Part shown: positions 46,779-54,985 of the stretch, one piece after another
Layout: the number at the start of each line of letters is the position of its first letter
Position numbering within the stretch: position 1 is the first letter of the stretch
Origin: Acidobacteriota bacterium
GTDB taxonomy: Bacteria; Acidobacteriota; JAAYUB01
Assembly: GCA_012517875.1 (NCBI GenBank)
Contig: JAAYUB010000077.1
Span: 32,624-96,623, forward strand
Length of the DNA: 64,000 nucleotides
Direction of reading: 5' to 3'
Position numbers and translations under genes: made by a program
The notes under the pieces: generated by a model
Told to the model about the DNA's origin: nothing
The model's input: the letters and a program-made list of their open reading frames with translations, nothing else
Database searches by the model: none

Positions 46779-49127
46779 TCACCGGCTGACTGGCAGCATC
46801 GGGATCCATCCGTCCAGGTATGCTCTCAAGATGACCAAGTCGGTCACGGTGATCCGGCTGTCGCCGTCGAGATCGGCCATGTCCGGTGATGCGGCGAACG
46901 GCACATCTCCAGCCAGCAGGGATCCGGTCAGGTAGTCCGCCATGATCTGCGCGTCGAAGAGCGCGACCTCGCCGTCCAGGTCCAGGTCGCCGTAGCCGTT
47001 GTAGGGCGGTGCCGACGGGTCCAGCACCGCCAGCGTCGCCGAGCGCGCCGGCAGCTCCAGCGCCAGTACTCCGCCCGGCGCCGCCGCAGTCCCGGCCGGT
47101 CCCAACCGGTGCATGGCGTCGAAGCGGTACAGTGCGACCGCGTACGAATCGCCGCCGGCCACGCTGACCGCCGCTGTGTGCGGCACCGTGTCCTTGTTGA
47201 AAAGGAACACGTAGAGCCGCCCGTCGCCGCGCACCTGCGCGTAGGCGCCCACCTGGTCCACGTTGCCGCTTACGGCCCGGACCGATTCGCCCGTCACCTG
47301 CGCGCCGGCGCCGTCGTAATCCAGGTAGAGGCGGAAGGCGTCCTCCACCAAAGTGTCCGCGTCCGGCGCCACCCAGCGCGTGGCCAGGTCCACGCCCTCA
47401 CGGGCGAATACGGACAGCACCTCCGCCTGGGCCAGGGCGTTGCTGGGTGAGTCATCGTTCGTTCCCCACGAATACTCGGTGATTGCCAGTTTCACCGCCG
47501 GCGCGCGCGCGGCGATCCACTCCTTCATCCGCGGGATGAGGCGGACCGCCTGGCCGATCCACGACTCGTCGACGTATGTCGGGTCGTACAGGCTTTTGAC
47601 GGAGCGGAGCCGCTGCGCCGCGACTGCTTCGTTCGCCGAGTAAATTCCGCCCTGCGGGTAGTAGTGGATGTCCAGGTAGTCCACGAGCCGGATCCCATGC
47701 GCCTGTTCGTACGCCGTCACCTGCTGGAGATACCATTCGAGGAACGGCAGTCCGCCGTGGGCTTGGCGATCGGGCCCGTCGGGGCAGCCGTCGGCGGCCG
47801 ACGTGAAATACGCGCACCAGCCCCAGACCACCGGCCCCAGCACCGCGGCGGACGGGTCCGCCGCCTTGACCGCCGTGGCGTAATCCACGGTGCGCTGCCA
47901 GACCTCGTCATAGGTGGCTGGCACCGGGTGGACGTCGCGGTGGGTGCTGTTCCAGAGCATGGGCTCGTTGTCCAAGGCGTAGAACCGGATCCCGCCCTCG
48001 GCCGCGGTGCCGTTCCGGGCCACGAGGTGGTCGATCCAGTCGGCGACGAAATCGGGGCCGATGGCGACGGAGGTGTCCGCCGGATCGTTGCCCGTGACGT
48101 CGGCCCCGCCCACGAGGACGCCGTTGCCGGCATCGGCGCGACACCAATCGGGATAGCCGGAGGCGCTGCATTCGGTCTCGGTCTGGGCGCCGTACTTCTG
48201 CACCGAGAAGCCCCAGCGAACCGAGCGGTCCCGGGGCGTCCAGCCGATGAGGGTCACCGTCAGGAGCACCTCGCGGCCGGCGTCCAGAGTTTCGTCGACG
48301 AACAAATCGGCGGATGAATCATCGGGCAGCCGCTCCGGGTGCGGGTTGTCTTCGGGGATGTTCAGGAAGAACCAGTCCATGGCCCGGTTGCTCGTATCGG
48401 CGAGCCACGAGTAGCGTGTGGTGTGGTTGCCGCCCCAGCGGCGCACCGTGAAGCCGGGTGCATCGAGCTGGGCGGCGTCGCCGAAGCTGACGCCATAGAT
48501 CAGCGGGGAGACGGGCCGGCGGTCGGCAGCCGGATTGACGCTGACGGCCACGGTCGTGGGTTCGGGGGGCGGGCCGGTGCGCTCGGCGACGAGGATGTCG
48601 TCGACGTACACCGTCGCCTGATCGCCACCGGACCGGTCCTGCAGGCAGAAGCCGTTCATCACGCCGGCCGCCAGACCCAGCTCCGCGAACGGCACCCGCA
48701 CGTGCACCCACTGCCCGCCCGGCAAGGCGCCGCCCGGCAGGTAATTGGCCAGGGGCGCCGAGCCCGCCAGCGACGTGCCGGTGTAGAGGGCCACGGTGAG
48801 AGCCTGGCCGCCGGCGGCGCCGCCGTGGACCCAGAAGTCGAACGCTTCATATGCGTCGGTGGTCAGACCGGCGTCCACGTGGAAGTAGATGCCCGCCCAA
48901 CCGTCGGGCTCGAACGAGACGGCCGCGCCGCCGGCGTGGACCACCGCCGACTGGGTCAGGCTGCGCGTGGCCCAACTCCAGTCCTGGAAGCCGTTGCGAA
49001 GCTGGTCGTCGTACATGACCCTGTCCGCAGCATGCACGGTCGATGGCGCGACGAAACAAAGGATCAGGCCGCAAGTACCGATCATACTGAGCCAAAATGC
49101 CTTGCAGTGTTCGTCTCGATGCATCAT
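46779..49127 (-). CDS. secreted GH44 endoglucanase with dockerin domain
   Basis: About 782 residues. Signal peptide LSMIGTCGLILCFVAPSTVHA. Residues about 36-185 resemble a carbohydrate-binding beta sandwich (FEPDGWAGIYFHVDAG, VYVDDILVAER). The GH44 catalytic domain covers about 190-690: PLIYGVSFGD, VRRWGGNHTTRYSW, the acid/base Glu in RFYALDNEPMLW and the nucleophile Glu in KLAITEYSWGT. The last 65 residues are a type I dockerin-like pair of calcium loops: DLDLDGEVALFDAQIMADYL and ADLDGDSRITVTDLVILRAYL. It should cleave beta-1,4-glucans such as cellulose or xyloglucan. The start rests on AAGGAAGG before ATGATG; the 5' extension would need a TTG start. Confidence 0.9.
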   Translation of the reverse strand: MMHRDEHCKAFWLSMIGTCGLILCFVAPSTVHAADRVMYDDQLRNGFQDWSWATRSLTQSAVVHAGGAAVSFEPDGWAGIYFHVDAGLTTDAYEAFDFWVHGGAAGGQALTVALYTGTSLAGSAPLANYLPGGALPGGQWVHVRVPFAELGLAAGVMNGFCLQDRSGGDQATVYVDDILVAERTGPPPEPTTVAVSVNPAADRRPVSPLIYGVSFGDAAQLDAPGFTVRRWGGNHTTRYSWLADTSNRAMDWFFLNIPEDNPHPERLPDDSSADLFVDETLDAGREVLLTVTLIGWTPRDRSVRWGFSVQKYGAQTETECSASGYPDWCRADAGNGVLVGGADVTGNDPADTSVAIGPDFVADWIDHLVARNGTAAEGGIRFYALDNEPMLWNSTHRDVHPVPATYDEVWQRTVDYATAVKAADPSAAVLGPVVWGWCAYFTSAADGCPDGPDRQAHGGLPFLEWYLQQVTAYEQAHGIRLVDYLDIHYYPQGGIYSANEAVAAQRLRSVKSLYDPTYVDESWIGQAVRLIPRMKEWIAARAPAVKLAITEYSWGTNDDSPSNALAQAEVLSVFAREGVDLATRWVAPDADTLVEDAFRLYLDYDGAGAQVTGESVRAVSGNVDQVGAYAQVRGDGRLYVFLFNKDTVPHTAAVSVAGGDSYAVALYRFDAMHRLGPAGTAAAPGGVLALELPARSATLAVLDPSAPPYNGYGDLDLDGEVALFDAQIMADYLTGSLLAGDVPFAASPDMADLDGDSRITVTDLVILRAYLDGWIPMLPVSR

Positions 49128-49192
49128 GGGCCTTCCTTCTTTGAATAGTTGCGGGGGTGACAATTCCGGCAGCAGTCGCTGAAAATCTGCTT

Positions 49193-49245
49193 AATTCAGT
49201 AGTCAACTGAATTATCGCATATGTGTGATATTTATGTCACACATA
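49193..49245 (-). promoter_or_regulatory. GH44 promoter covered by two palindromes
   Basis: On the minus strand GTGACA (49240-49235), 18 bases, GATAAT (49216-49211). A 9-bp inverted repeat, TATGTGTGA (49220-49228) with TCACACATA (49237-49245), covers the -35 and spacer, and a second 8-bp repeat, AATTCAGT (49193-49200) with ACTGAATT (49206-49213), covers the -10 and start. The layout suits a repressor acting on the endoglucanase gene, whose ATG is about 70 bases downstream. Confidence 0.6.
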
Positions 49246-49307
49246 GACAATATTTCGCGATTTATATCAGGATAGCGGATTCAAAAGAACAATCCCTTCC
49301 TCAACCG

Positions 49308-49556
49308 TCAGTCCAGCCGCCACTTGCTGCGGGTGTAAGCGACGCGGAAACCGTGGCACCCGGCGTTGCGTTGGGAGGCGCCGCCCGGAGCAGCACCCAT
49401 CATGGCGATGGCACAGCCCTGCGCCGCCGCCGCACGCAGGCGCGCCCGCGCCTCCACGAACCGGGCGCTGGCTGTCCCCTCCGTCCGCTCGAGGCGCCGG
49501 GCCAGCTCGTCGTCAATGACGGGATATTCCATCGAGTGATCCCGCACCGCTGTCAT
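49308..49556 (-). pseudogene. GNAT acetyltransferase remnant with the core deleted
   Basis: 82 residues in an open frame. The first 40 (MEYPVIDDELARRLERTEG, FVEARARL) match the N-terminus of a GNAT family I recall, and the last 40 (AAAAQGCAIAMMGAAPG, ASQRNAGCHGF, RVAYTRSKWRLD) match its C-terminus. The roughly 200 residues between, including the acetyl-CoA-binding motif, are missing. The join is in frame at ARARL/RAAAAQG. It cannot be an active acetyltransferase; whether it is still expressed is unknown. It lies 46 bases downstream of the membrane protein gene on the same strand. Confidence 0.7.
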
Positions 49557-49602
49557 TTTCTCGCCTGACCTCATCCAGAGTGCTGATCCCTTGCCGCGCG
49601 TT

Positions 49603-50919
49603 TCACCAGTTTGCGCCCATCGTCCGGATTCGGTCACGCCACTCCGCAGGCGCCGCTGCCGCCAGAGCGTCCACCACGCGCGCCTTGCCTGCGGCGGTGG
49701 GCGGTTCCTGGACGGTGAGTGAGACGGCCTGCCCTTTCAACACCAGCACCCGCTGCAGCTTCCGGGGCACGGGCACCCCGGCCTTCACCGTCGCGAGATA
49801 GCGCGCTTCGAATGCCAGCCCCGTGAGGTCGTCCCACGCCAGGCGGAGCCGGCCGCCCACGCCGGCCGGGGCCACGTCCGCCGCGGTCACCTCCAGCCGC
49901 TGGGCGGTGAGGATTGTCAGCACGATGGCCATCACCGGAATACCCACGGCCATACCGGCGATTCCCACGAACCGCATAACCGGCCCCAGCATCGGCTGGT
50001 ACCCCCACCAGCCCGACAGGGCGGCATCGATGGCGCCGTATCCCACCGGCAGGGCGGCCGCGAGGAAGAGAACGTCCCATAAGGCCGCCACACCCCGCGG
50101 CACCACCGGGATGCTCCGGCCGGGTCGGTACAGCCACAGCATCAGCGCCAGCCCGACTATCGCGAGGATGGCGGCCGCCGCGTAGCGTTTTGATCCCAAC
50201 CTCTGGGCCGGCACCATCTGCTCGCCCACCGCGCCGGCCACCAGCATGGCTTGGTATACCCGGCCTGCATAATTGAAAGAGGCATCGGGCGACAGCTTGG
50301 CGGCGGCGGCGAAACGACGCCACTCGGCGCCGTCCAGGGCGGTCATCTCCTGCACCACCCAGGCCGCCGTGCCCTCCAACGCCGCGGCGCCGGCTGCCAG
50401 TTGTTCGCGGATCGCCGGGAACGGCTGCAGCGTTGATGCGTCCAACGGCTGCGCCTCAGCCGAACCCGACGGGGGCGCTTCACCCAAGAAGCGCACGTGC
50501 ACCACGAAGCGATCCGCGGGCGGTTGGAGCGCTTCCATTTCGAACCGGAGGAGCCGCACGCCCACCCGAGCGCAGAACGTCGTCGCGACGCCCGGGTCAG
50601 GAGTGACCTGCCGCCGCAGCGCAGCCCACTCCGCGGCTGTCAGAATGAGGTCGCGTTCGCCCGGCCCGCTCCAGTCCATGGCGGTGAGGAAGGTTCGGAA
50701 CGCGTGTCCCTCGGATAGGCCCTCGTGGGCCAGCTCCGCAGCCGCCTCGCCACACGCCGGGCCCACCGCCGCCGCGTAGCGGTCCATGTCCACGGTGGTG
50801 AGCAAGACGTTTTCCACCGGCTGGCGCACCACCCGGGCGGAGGGATCCGGAAAGACCAGCAGGGCGAGCCCCGTCGCCAGGGCCGCGATACCCAGGCTCC
50901 GGCACAGCACACTCAGCAT
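49603..50919 (-). CDS. membrane protein, function unknown
   Basis: 438 residues. An N-terminal hydrophobic segment (LGIAALATGLALLVF) is followed by about 230 extracytoplasmic residues (VDMDRYAAAVGPACGEAAAEL, FNYAGRVYQAMLVAGAV), then three membrane segments (YAAAAILAIVGLALMLWLY, LWDVLFLAAALPVGYGAI, FVGIAGMAVGIPVMAIVL) and a C-terminal beta-rich part (RLRLAWDDLTGLAF, VLVLKGQAVSLTVQEPP) resembling a PH-like fold. I recognise no family. I chose ATG 50919 for its GGAGGT and the hydrophobic start. It begins 64 bases after the large protease-like gene, likely in one operon. Confidence 0.7.
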   Translation of the reverse strand: MLSVLCRSLGIAALATGLALLVFPDPSARVVRQPVENVLLTTVDMDRYAAAVGPACGEAAAELAHEGLSEGHAFRTFLTAMDWSGPGERDLILTAAEWAALRRQVTPDPGVATTFCARVGVRLLRFEMEALQPPADRFVVHVRFLGEAPPSGSAEAQPLDASTLQPFPAIREQLAAGAAALEGTAAWVVQEMTALDGAEWRRFAAAAKLSPDASFNYAGRVYQAMLVAGAVGEQMVPAQRLGSKRYAAAAILAIVGLALMLWLYRPGRSIPVVPRGVAALWDVLFLAAALPVGYGAIDAALSGWWGYQPMLGPVMRFVGIAGMAVGIPVMAIVLTILTAQRLEVTAADVAPAGVGGRLRLAWDDLTGLAFEARYLATVKAGVPVPRKLQRVLVLKGQAVSLTVQEPPTAAGKARVVDALAAAAPAEWRDRIRTMGANW

Positions 50920-50983
50920 GCGCACCTCCCGACGCGTGAGAGTGGACCGCCATGCAGGCGGCCGTTCCGCCCCATACCAGGCT

Positions 50984-53900
50984 CTAGCGCACCGGCTCGT
51001 CCAGCAGGGCGGCCGCCTCGGCGGCGATCTCGTCGGCATTCAGCGCCCTGGCAAACAGTCGCACCTCGTCGACGACGCCGCGGAAGAACTGGCTCTTGCC
51101 GTTGTCCATGGCGCCCACCAGCGTCCGCATGGTCCCCGTCGGATACCCCACGGCCTCAGGTGCCGAGGCGACGGCCACCCGGGCGCCATCCACCCAGAGT
51201 TCCAGCGTCCCCTCCTCGGCCCGGTGGACGCCGCAGAAGACGTGGTATTCGTCCAACTCCAGATCGGCCAGCGGCCACGTCACCTGGACGGTCCTGGGAA
51301 AGTCGCGCCGGAACACGAGCTGCGAGCCGGCGATGGACAGGGCGTACGGGTCTTTCCCGCCCTGCTCGTCGCCGCGCCAGACCATCATGTAGAGGTCCGC
51401 GTCCAGGACCGCTGCGGGCACGCGGGCCAGCACCATGACCGTCAGGGCGCCCCGGATATCCAGCGCCGGGTCGGGATCCATGAGGATCCAATCGTTGCGG
51501 CCGTCGAAGGAGACGCCGCGGCCGCGGCGCGCGTTCACACGCTCCGGGTTCCCCTGCAGGATGCCGCGGATTCCGGCCGGGCCCTCGCCCCGGGTGATCA
51601 CGCCGGTCACCTCGTCCAGGCCCAGCGCCAGCACCCGCCCGGGGAGCGCCACGGAAGGCTCGGGCCGCGGCGCCGGCGACCGATTGTCCGTTGGCGGCGT
51701 GCCGGTGCGTCCGTCATCCGGAGTCGGTACGGACGGCACGCCCGCCCCCCCGTCCGGTCTCGGCGGGCGCGCCACCGGTCCGCCAGGCAGAGGCGCGCTC
51801 GCTCTCGAATCCGGCCACAGCGGTCGTCCCGTCGGCTCGCCGGCGGTTGACGTTCCCGGGGTGGCGGAAACCGCCGCCGGCGCCGCGCCGAGAATCCGCC
51901 GGGTCAGCGCCGCCGGGTCCTCCGCGGTTGCCGGGTGAATCCGTCCCGCCGGATCCACCCGGCGGGCCTGCCCTTCGACCAGGCGCTCTTGCCCCGCGGC
52001 GGCTGTCACCTCGACGTCGCCCCGCAGCACCTGGACCGTCACGCCGCCATCGTCGGCTACGCTGAGAGTGAACCGGGTGCCCCGCGGAGTAAAGGTGACC
52101 CCACCAACCGACACCGTCACCCCGCCGTCCACGATAGCCGAACCGCTGGTGATCTCGGCACGGGTGGCGGATTGAACCCGCACGCCAATTCCCGGCGAGC
52201 CGAAGATGCGATGGATCGTGTCCGGGCCGAAGCCGAAGTTCACCGCCAGGTGATCGTTGTCGGATGTGAGGAGGTCGCCATACGCGGCGACGCCCGCGTC
52301 GAGTTTCCCGCCCGCCCGGATGCTACCCTTGAGCCACGTCACCTCGGGCGGCGGCTTGGGTCCCACCACCCGGAACTTTTCCAATGACGCGTAGATGGCG
52401 TTGTAGGTGGTACTGTCCACCCAGGTCCCGATGCCCGGGTTGACACCGGCTTCTCCCATGAAATTGATCCAATAAGGTATTGCCGGATTGAAGAACGTAT
52501 CGGTGCGGCCGTCGAATGCGTTGCGGATCTTGATGAATTTCCCGATTCTTTCATCACCCTTCAAACTCTCCCAGAGGCCGGCGTATTCGTCATTCCGGGT
52601 AAAGGTGTGTCCAATCTCATGGGCCACGTTGACGCTGTTCTCGTCGCAGTTGAGCACGGTGCGGTCCCAAAAGCTGTGGGCACCATGAATTTTTTCACCG
52701 AACCAGGCATAGACCCCGCACGGGTAGATCCCCACGGCGAAATCGGCAGGATCGTCCGGATGCTTGAGGTTGTAGCTCTGGCGGATCCCATCGACCATCG
52801 CAAAATCGTCATACATCGTGGAGTAGAAGCCGTAGGTATCGACCACACGCTGGACGGCAGCGGCGGTGGCCGCGTCCTCAAGGTAGCAATCGGTCACCTC
52901 GGCCACCGGAAAAACAACCTCCAGAAATTCTGCAGCTTGTCGTCCGATCGCCCGAACAGCCTCCGGCTTGACTGGATTGTAGGGCGCCGGTGTGAAAAGA
53001 ATGTTCAGCCGCCGCGGTGTCTTCCATTCGGTTGCAGCAAGACCGTGCGTCGTGGTGTTGACCTCCGTGCCGCCCACGGGCGTAATCTCGAGGCGGACTG
53101 TGTGCCGGCCCGGCGGCACCGCATCCGCCGGGATCACCAGGTTGGCCGAGTTTTGCAACGCGTCGATCTCCTGGTTCGTGAAAAACGGCTTCAGCGTGAA
53201 CCGACCCGTGACTGCGGGAGTGGCGCCTGCATCGACAAACACCTGCACGTCGCACGGCAGCTCGCCGAGCAGGTCGAAGGGGATCTCCGACTCCAGCCGG
53301 ATGCGCAGGCCGGTCTTGCGCCGCCCCACGAGGACGCCGTCCTCGATGGCCTGCAGCAGCAACGTGTCCAGCACCCGCAGGGGGGCCAGCCGGAGGGGAC
53401 ACGTCTGGCGGGCGACGCCCAGCACCTTGGCGCCGCCCGGGTCGCGCGGCAGCACCTCTGCCCGGATCCGGAGCTGCCACGGGATGTGCTTGAGGTCGTA
53501 CCGCCCCTCGAACAGGCCGGAGTAGATGGCGTCCTGGGGCCGGATGATGCGCATCGTGGTGCGGAAGGCGCCCCGTGCGTCCAGCCGCCCCTGGGCCAGC
53601 CGGGCGCCGTCGACGCCGAATGACACGAACGCGTAGCGCGCCTCCCGGCCGTCGGCGTCCTCCAGGCTGACGCGGATCACGTGGTCCTCGAGGGACCGGC
53701 CGTCGGCCGCCCGCGCCTGCACCGTGACCGCAGCATCCCCGGGCACGGGCAGCGGACACTCCGCCACGGCGAGTTCCACGGTGACGGGTGTGTCCGCCGG
53801 CCGAAGTGTGAAATCCTTTTGCGCGGTGAAGGGTCGGCTCCCCCGATCCGTCGCAGTCAGGCGGTAGGCGCCCTGGGCGTCGGTAGCGGCCGTGACGCCG

Positions 53901-54721
53901 TACCGGGTGAGGCGCACCTGAGCGCCTGTGATAGGGGAGCCGTCCGTGCCCCGCACCGTGCCGGTGACGGTGATCGACGACGGCAAGGCATCGGCGGCCA
54001 CCGCGGCGTCCGCGGTCAGCCAGCCGGGCGCTTGGGCCTTCAGCGCCAGCGCCACCGGTCCCGCCGCCGGCGGCGGCGCCGCGCCGCCACAGAGGAAGCC
54101 CTCGTTGGTGAGCTCCCGCTGGAGCACCGCCGCCTCGGCATCCACGCCGTACACCCCGCCGGACAGTCGGTAGAGCGCGCCGAATTCCGCCATGACGTTT
54201 CCCTGAACCCAGTAGCGGTATTCGAACCGCGGCGGGTCCGGATCTGCGGTCCATGAATGATCGGTCAACAGGGAATAGTAGCCGGGGCAGCCCTGGAAGT
54301 CGCCCGCCCGGATCTCCCCCTTCATTCCCATCCAGCCCTTGCCTTGGGCGCGGAGCCGCTCCTGGCGGAAGCGATGGATCGCGTGCAGACGCTCTTCCGC
54401 GTCAGCCGCCGTTTGAAACAAGCTGAGCCCGATGACCATCTGCGTGGGACCGCGGCTGGAGACGCACACCGCAGAGTACCCGGATTCCGGATGTCGCGCA
54501 AGATTCGGCGGGATCTGGCCCATCCGCTGCATCTCGGACCAGTAGTCGGCCGTCGGGGCCGGGTTGTCGCCCATCTTTTCAACTTTGTAATCCAGCTTCC
54601 GCACCGCCGTGGACAAGGCGGCGCCGGCGTTCTGCGTCCCGCCTCCCGCCTGGGCCGGCGCCACCGCCAGCGCCAGCGCCATCATCACACTCACAGCCAG
54701 CAGCCGGATCGAGCCGCTCAT
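50984..54721 (-). CDS. large secreted multidomain protein: M64-like metalloprotease, FecR and LamG domains
   Basis: About 1245 residues. Signal peptide RLLAVSVMMALALAVAPAQA. In order: an N-terminal domain of unknown type (to about 215); a carboxypeptidase-regulatory-like sandwich (ITVTGTVRGTDGSPITGAQV, about 245-330); further sandwich sequence; a metalloprotease region with VNVAHEIGHTFTRNDEYAG near residue 700, close to the HExGHxxxxxxDEY of M64 peptidases; a FecR-like domain (about 830-950: GVRVQSATRAEI, FTPRGTRFTLSV, VQVLRGDVEV); a Pro/Gly-rich linker; and a LamG-like jelly roll (about 1060-1230: GVSFDGRNDWILMDPDP, DEVRLFARALNADEI). A secreted or surface enzyme is inferred. GGAGGG fixes the start. 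It is divergent from the TPR gene. Confidence 0.82.
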   Translation of the reverse strand: MSGSIRLLAVSVMMALALAVAPAQAGGGTQNAGAALSTAVRKLDYKVEKMGDNPAPTADYWSEMQRMGQIPPNLARHPESGYSAVCVSSRGPTQMVIGLSLFQTAADAEERLHAIHRFRQERLRAQGKGWMGMKGEIRAGDFQGCPGYYSLLTDHSWTADPDPPRFEYRYWVQGNVMAEFGALYRLSGGVYGVDAEAAVLQRELTNEGFLCGGAAPPPAAGPVALALKAQAPGWLTADAAVAADALPSSITVTGTVRGTDGSPITGAQVRLTRYGVTAATDAQGAYRLTATDRGSRPFTAQKDFTLRPADTPVTVELAVAECPLPVPGDAAVTVQARAADGRSLEDHVIRVSLEDADGREARYAFVSFGVDGARLAQGRLDARGAFRTTMRIIRPQDAIYSGLFEGRYDLKHIPWQLRIRAEVLPRDPGGAKVLGVARQTCPLRLAPLRVLDTLLLQAIEDGVLVGRRKTGLRIRLESEIPFDLLGELPCDVQVFVDAGATPAVTGRFTLKPFFTNQEIDALQNSANLVIPADAVPPGRHTVRLEITPVGGTEVNTTTHGLAATEWKTPRRLNILFTPAPYNPVKPEAVRAIGRQAAEFLEVVFPVAEVTDCYLEDAATAAAVQRVVDTYGFYSTMYDDFAMVDGIRQSYNLKHPDDPADFAVGIYPCGVYAWFGEKIHGAHSFWDRTVLNCDENSVNVAHEIGHTFTRNDEYAGLWESLKGDERIGKFIKIRNAFDGRTDTFFNPAIPYWINFMGEAGVNPGIGTWVDSTTYNAIYASLEKFRVVGPKPPPEVTWLKGSIRAGGKLDAGVAAYGDLLTSDNDHLAVNFGFGPDTIHRIFGSPGIGVRVQSATRAEITSGSAIVDGGVTVSVGGVTFTPRGTRFTLSVADDGGVTVQVLRGDVEVTAAAGQERLVEGQARRVDPAGRIHPATAEDPAALTRRILGAAPAAVSATPGTSTAGEPTGRPLWPDSRASAPLPGGPVARPPRPDGGAGVPSVPTPDDGRTGTPPTDNRSPAPRPEPSVALPGRVLALGLDEVTGVITRGEGPAGIRGILQGNPERVNARRGRGVSFDGRNDWILMDPDPALDIRGALTVMVLARVPAAVLDADLYMMVWRGDEQGGKDPYALSIAGSQLVFRRDFPRTVQVTWPLADLELDEYHVFCGVHRAEEGTLELWVDGARVAVASAPEAVGYPTGTMRTLVGAMDNGKSQFFRGVVDEVRLFARALNADEIAAEAAALLDEPVR

Positions 54722-54985
54722 GGGATTGCCCTCCTGCGTCTTCGCAGTCCACCGCCGGGTTTGCGCCCAGCATCGGCCACAGCCGGTCACCTCACGCCGC
54801 CGTCCGGTGAAGAATGCGGCGAATCTTCGACACGGTGAAACATTACTCGCATTGTACACCAACGGCGGCGAGGCGCACCAGATCACGCCGTCTGTGCCGC
54901 CATTCCACAACGCCTGACACACTGCCTTCGCCCCGGCGTTTATGGTATTCTCTTCTGGAAGTCATCTGGTGAGGTGGAGGCGGTG

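Noticed and set aside
49220..49245. Classical CRP/FNR binding site
   Set aside because: Half sites TGTGA and TCACA are present but the gap is 8 bases, not 6; kept only as an unassigned operator.
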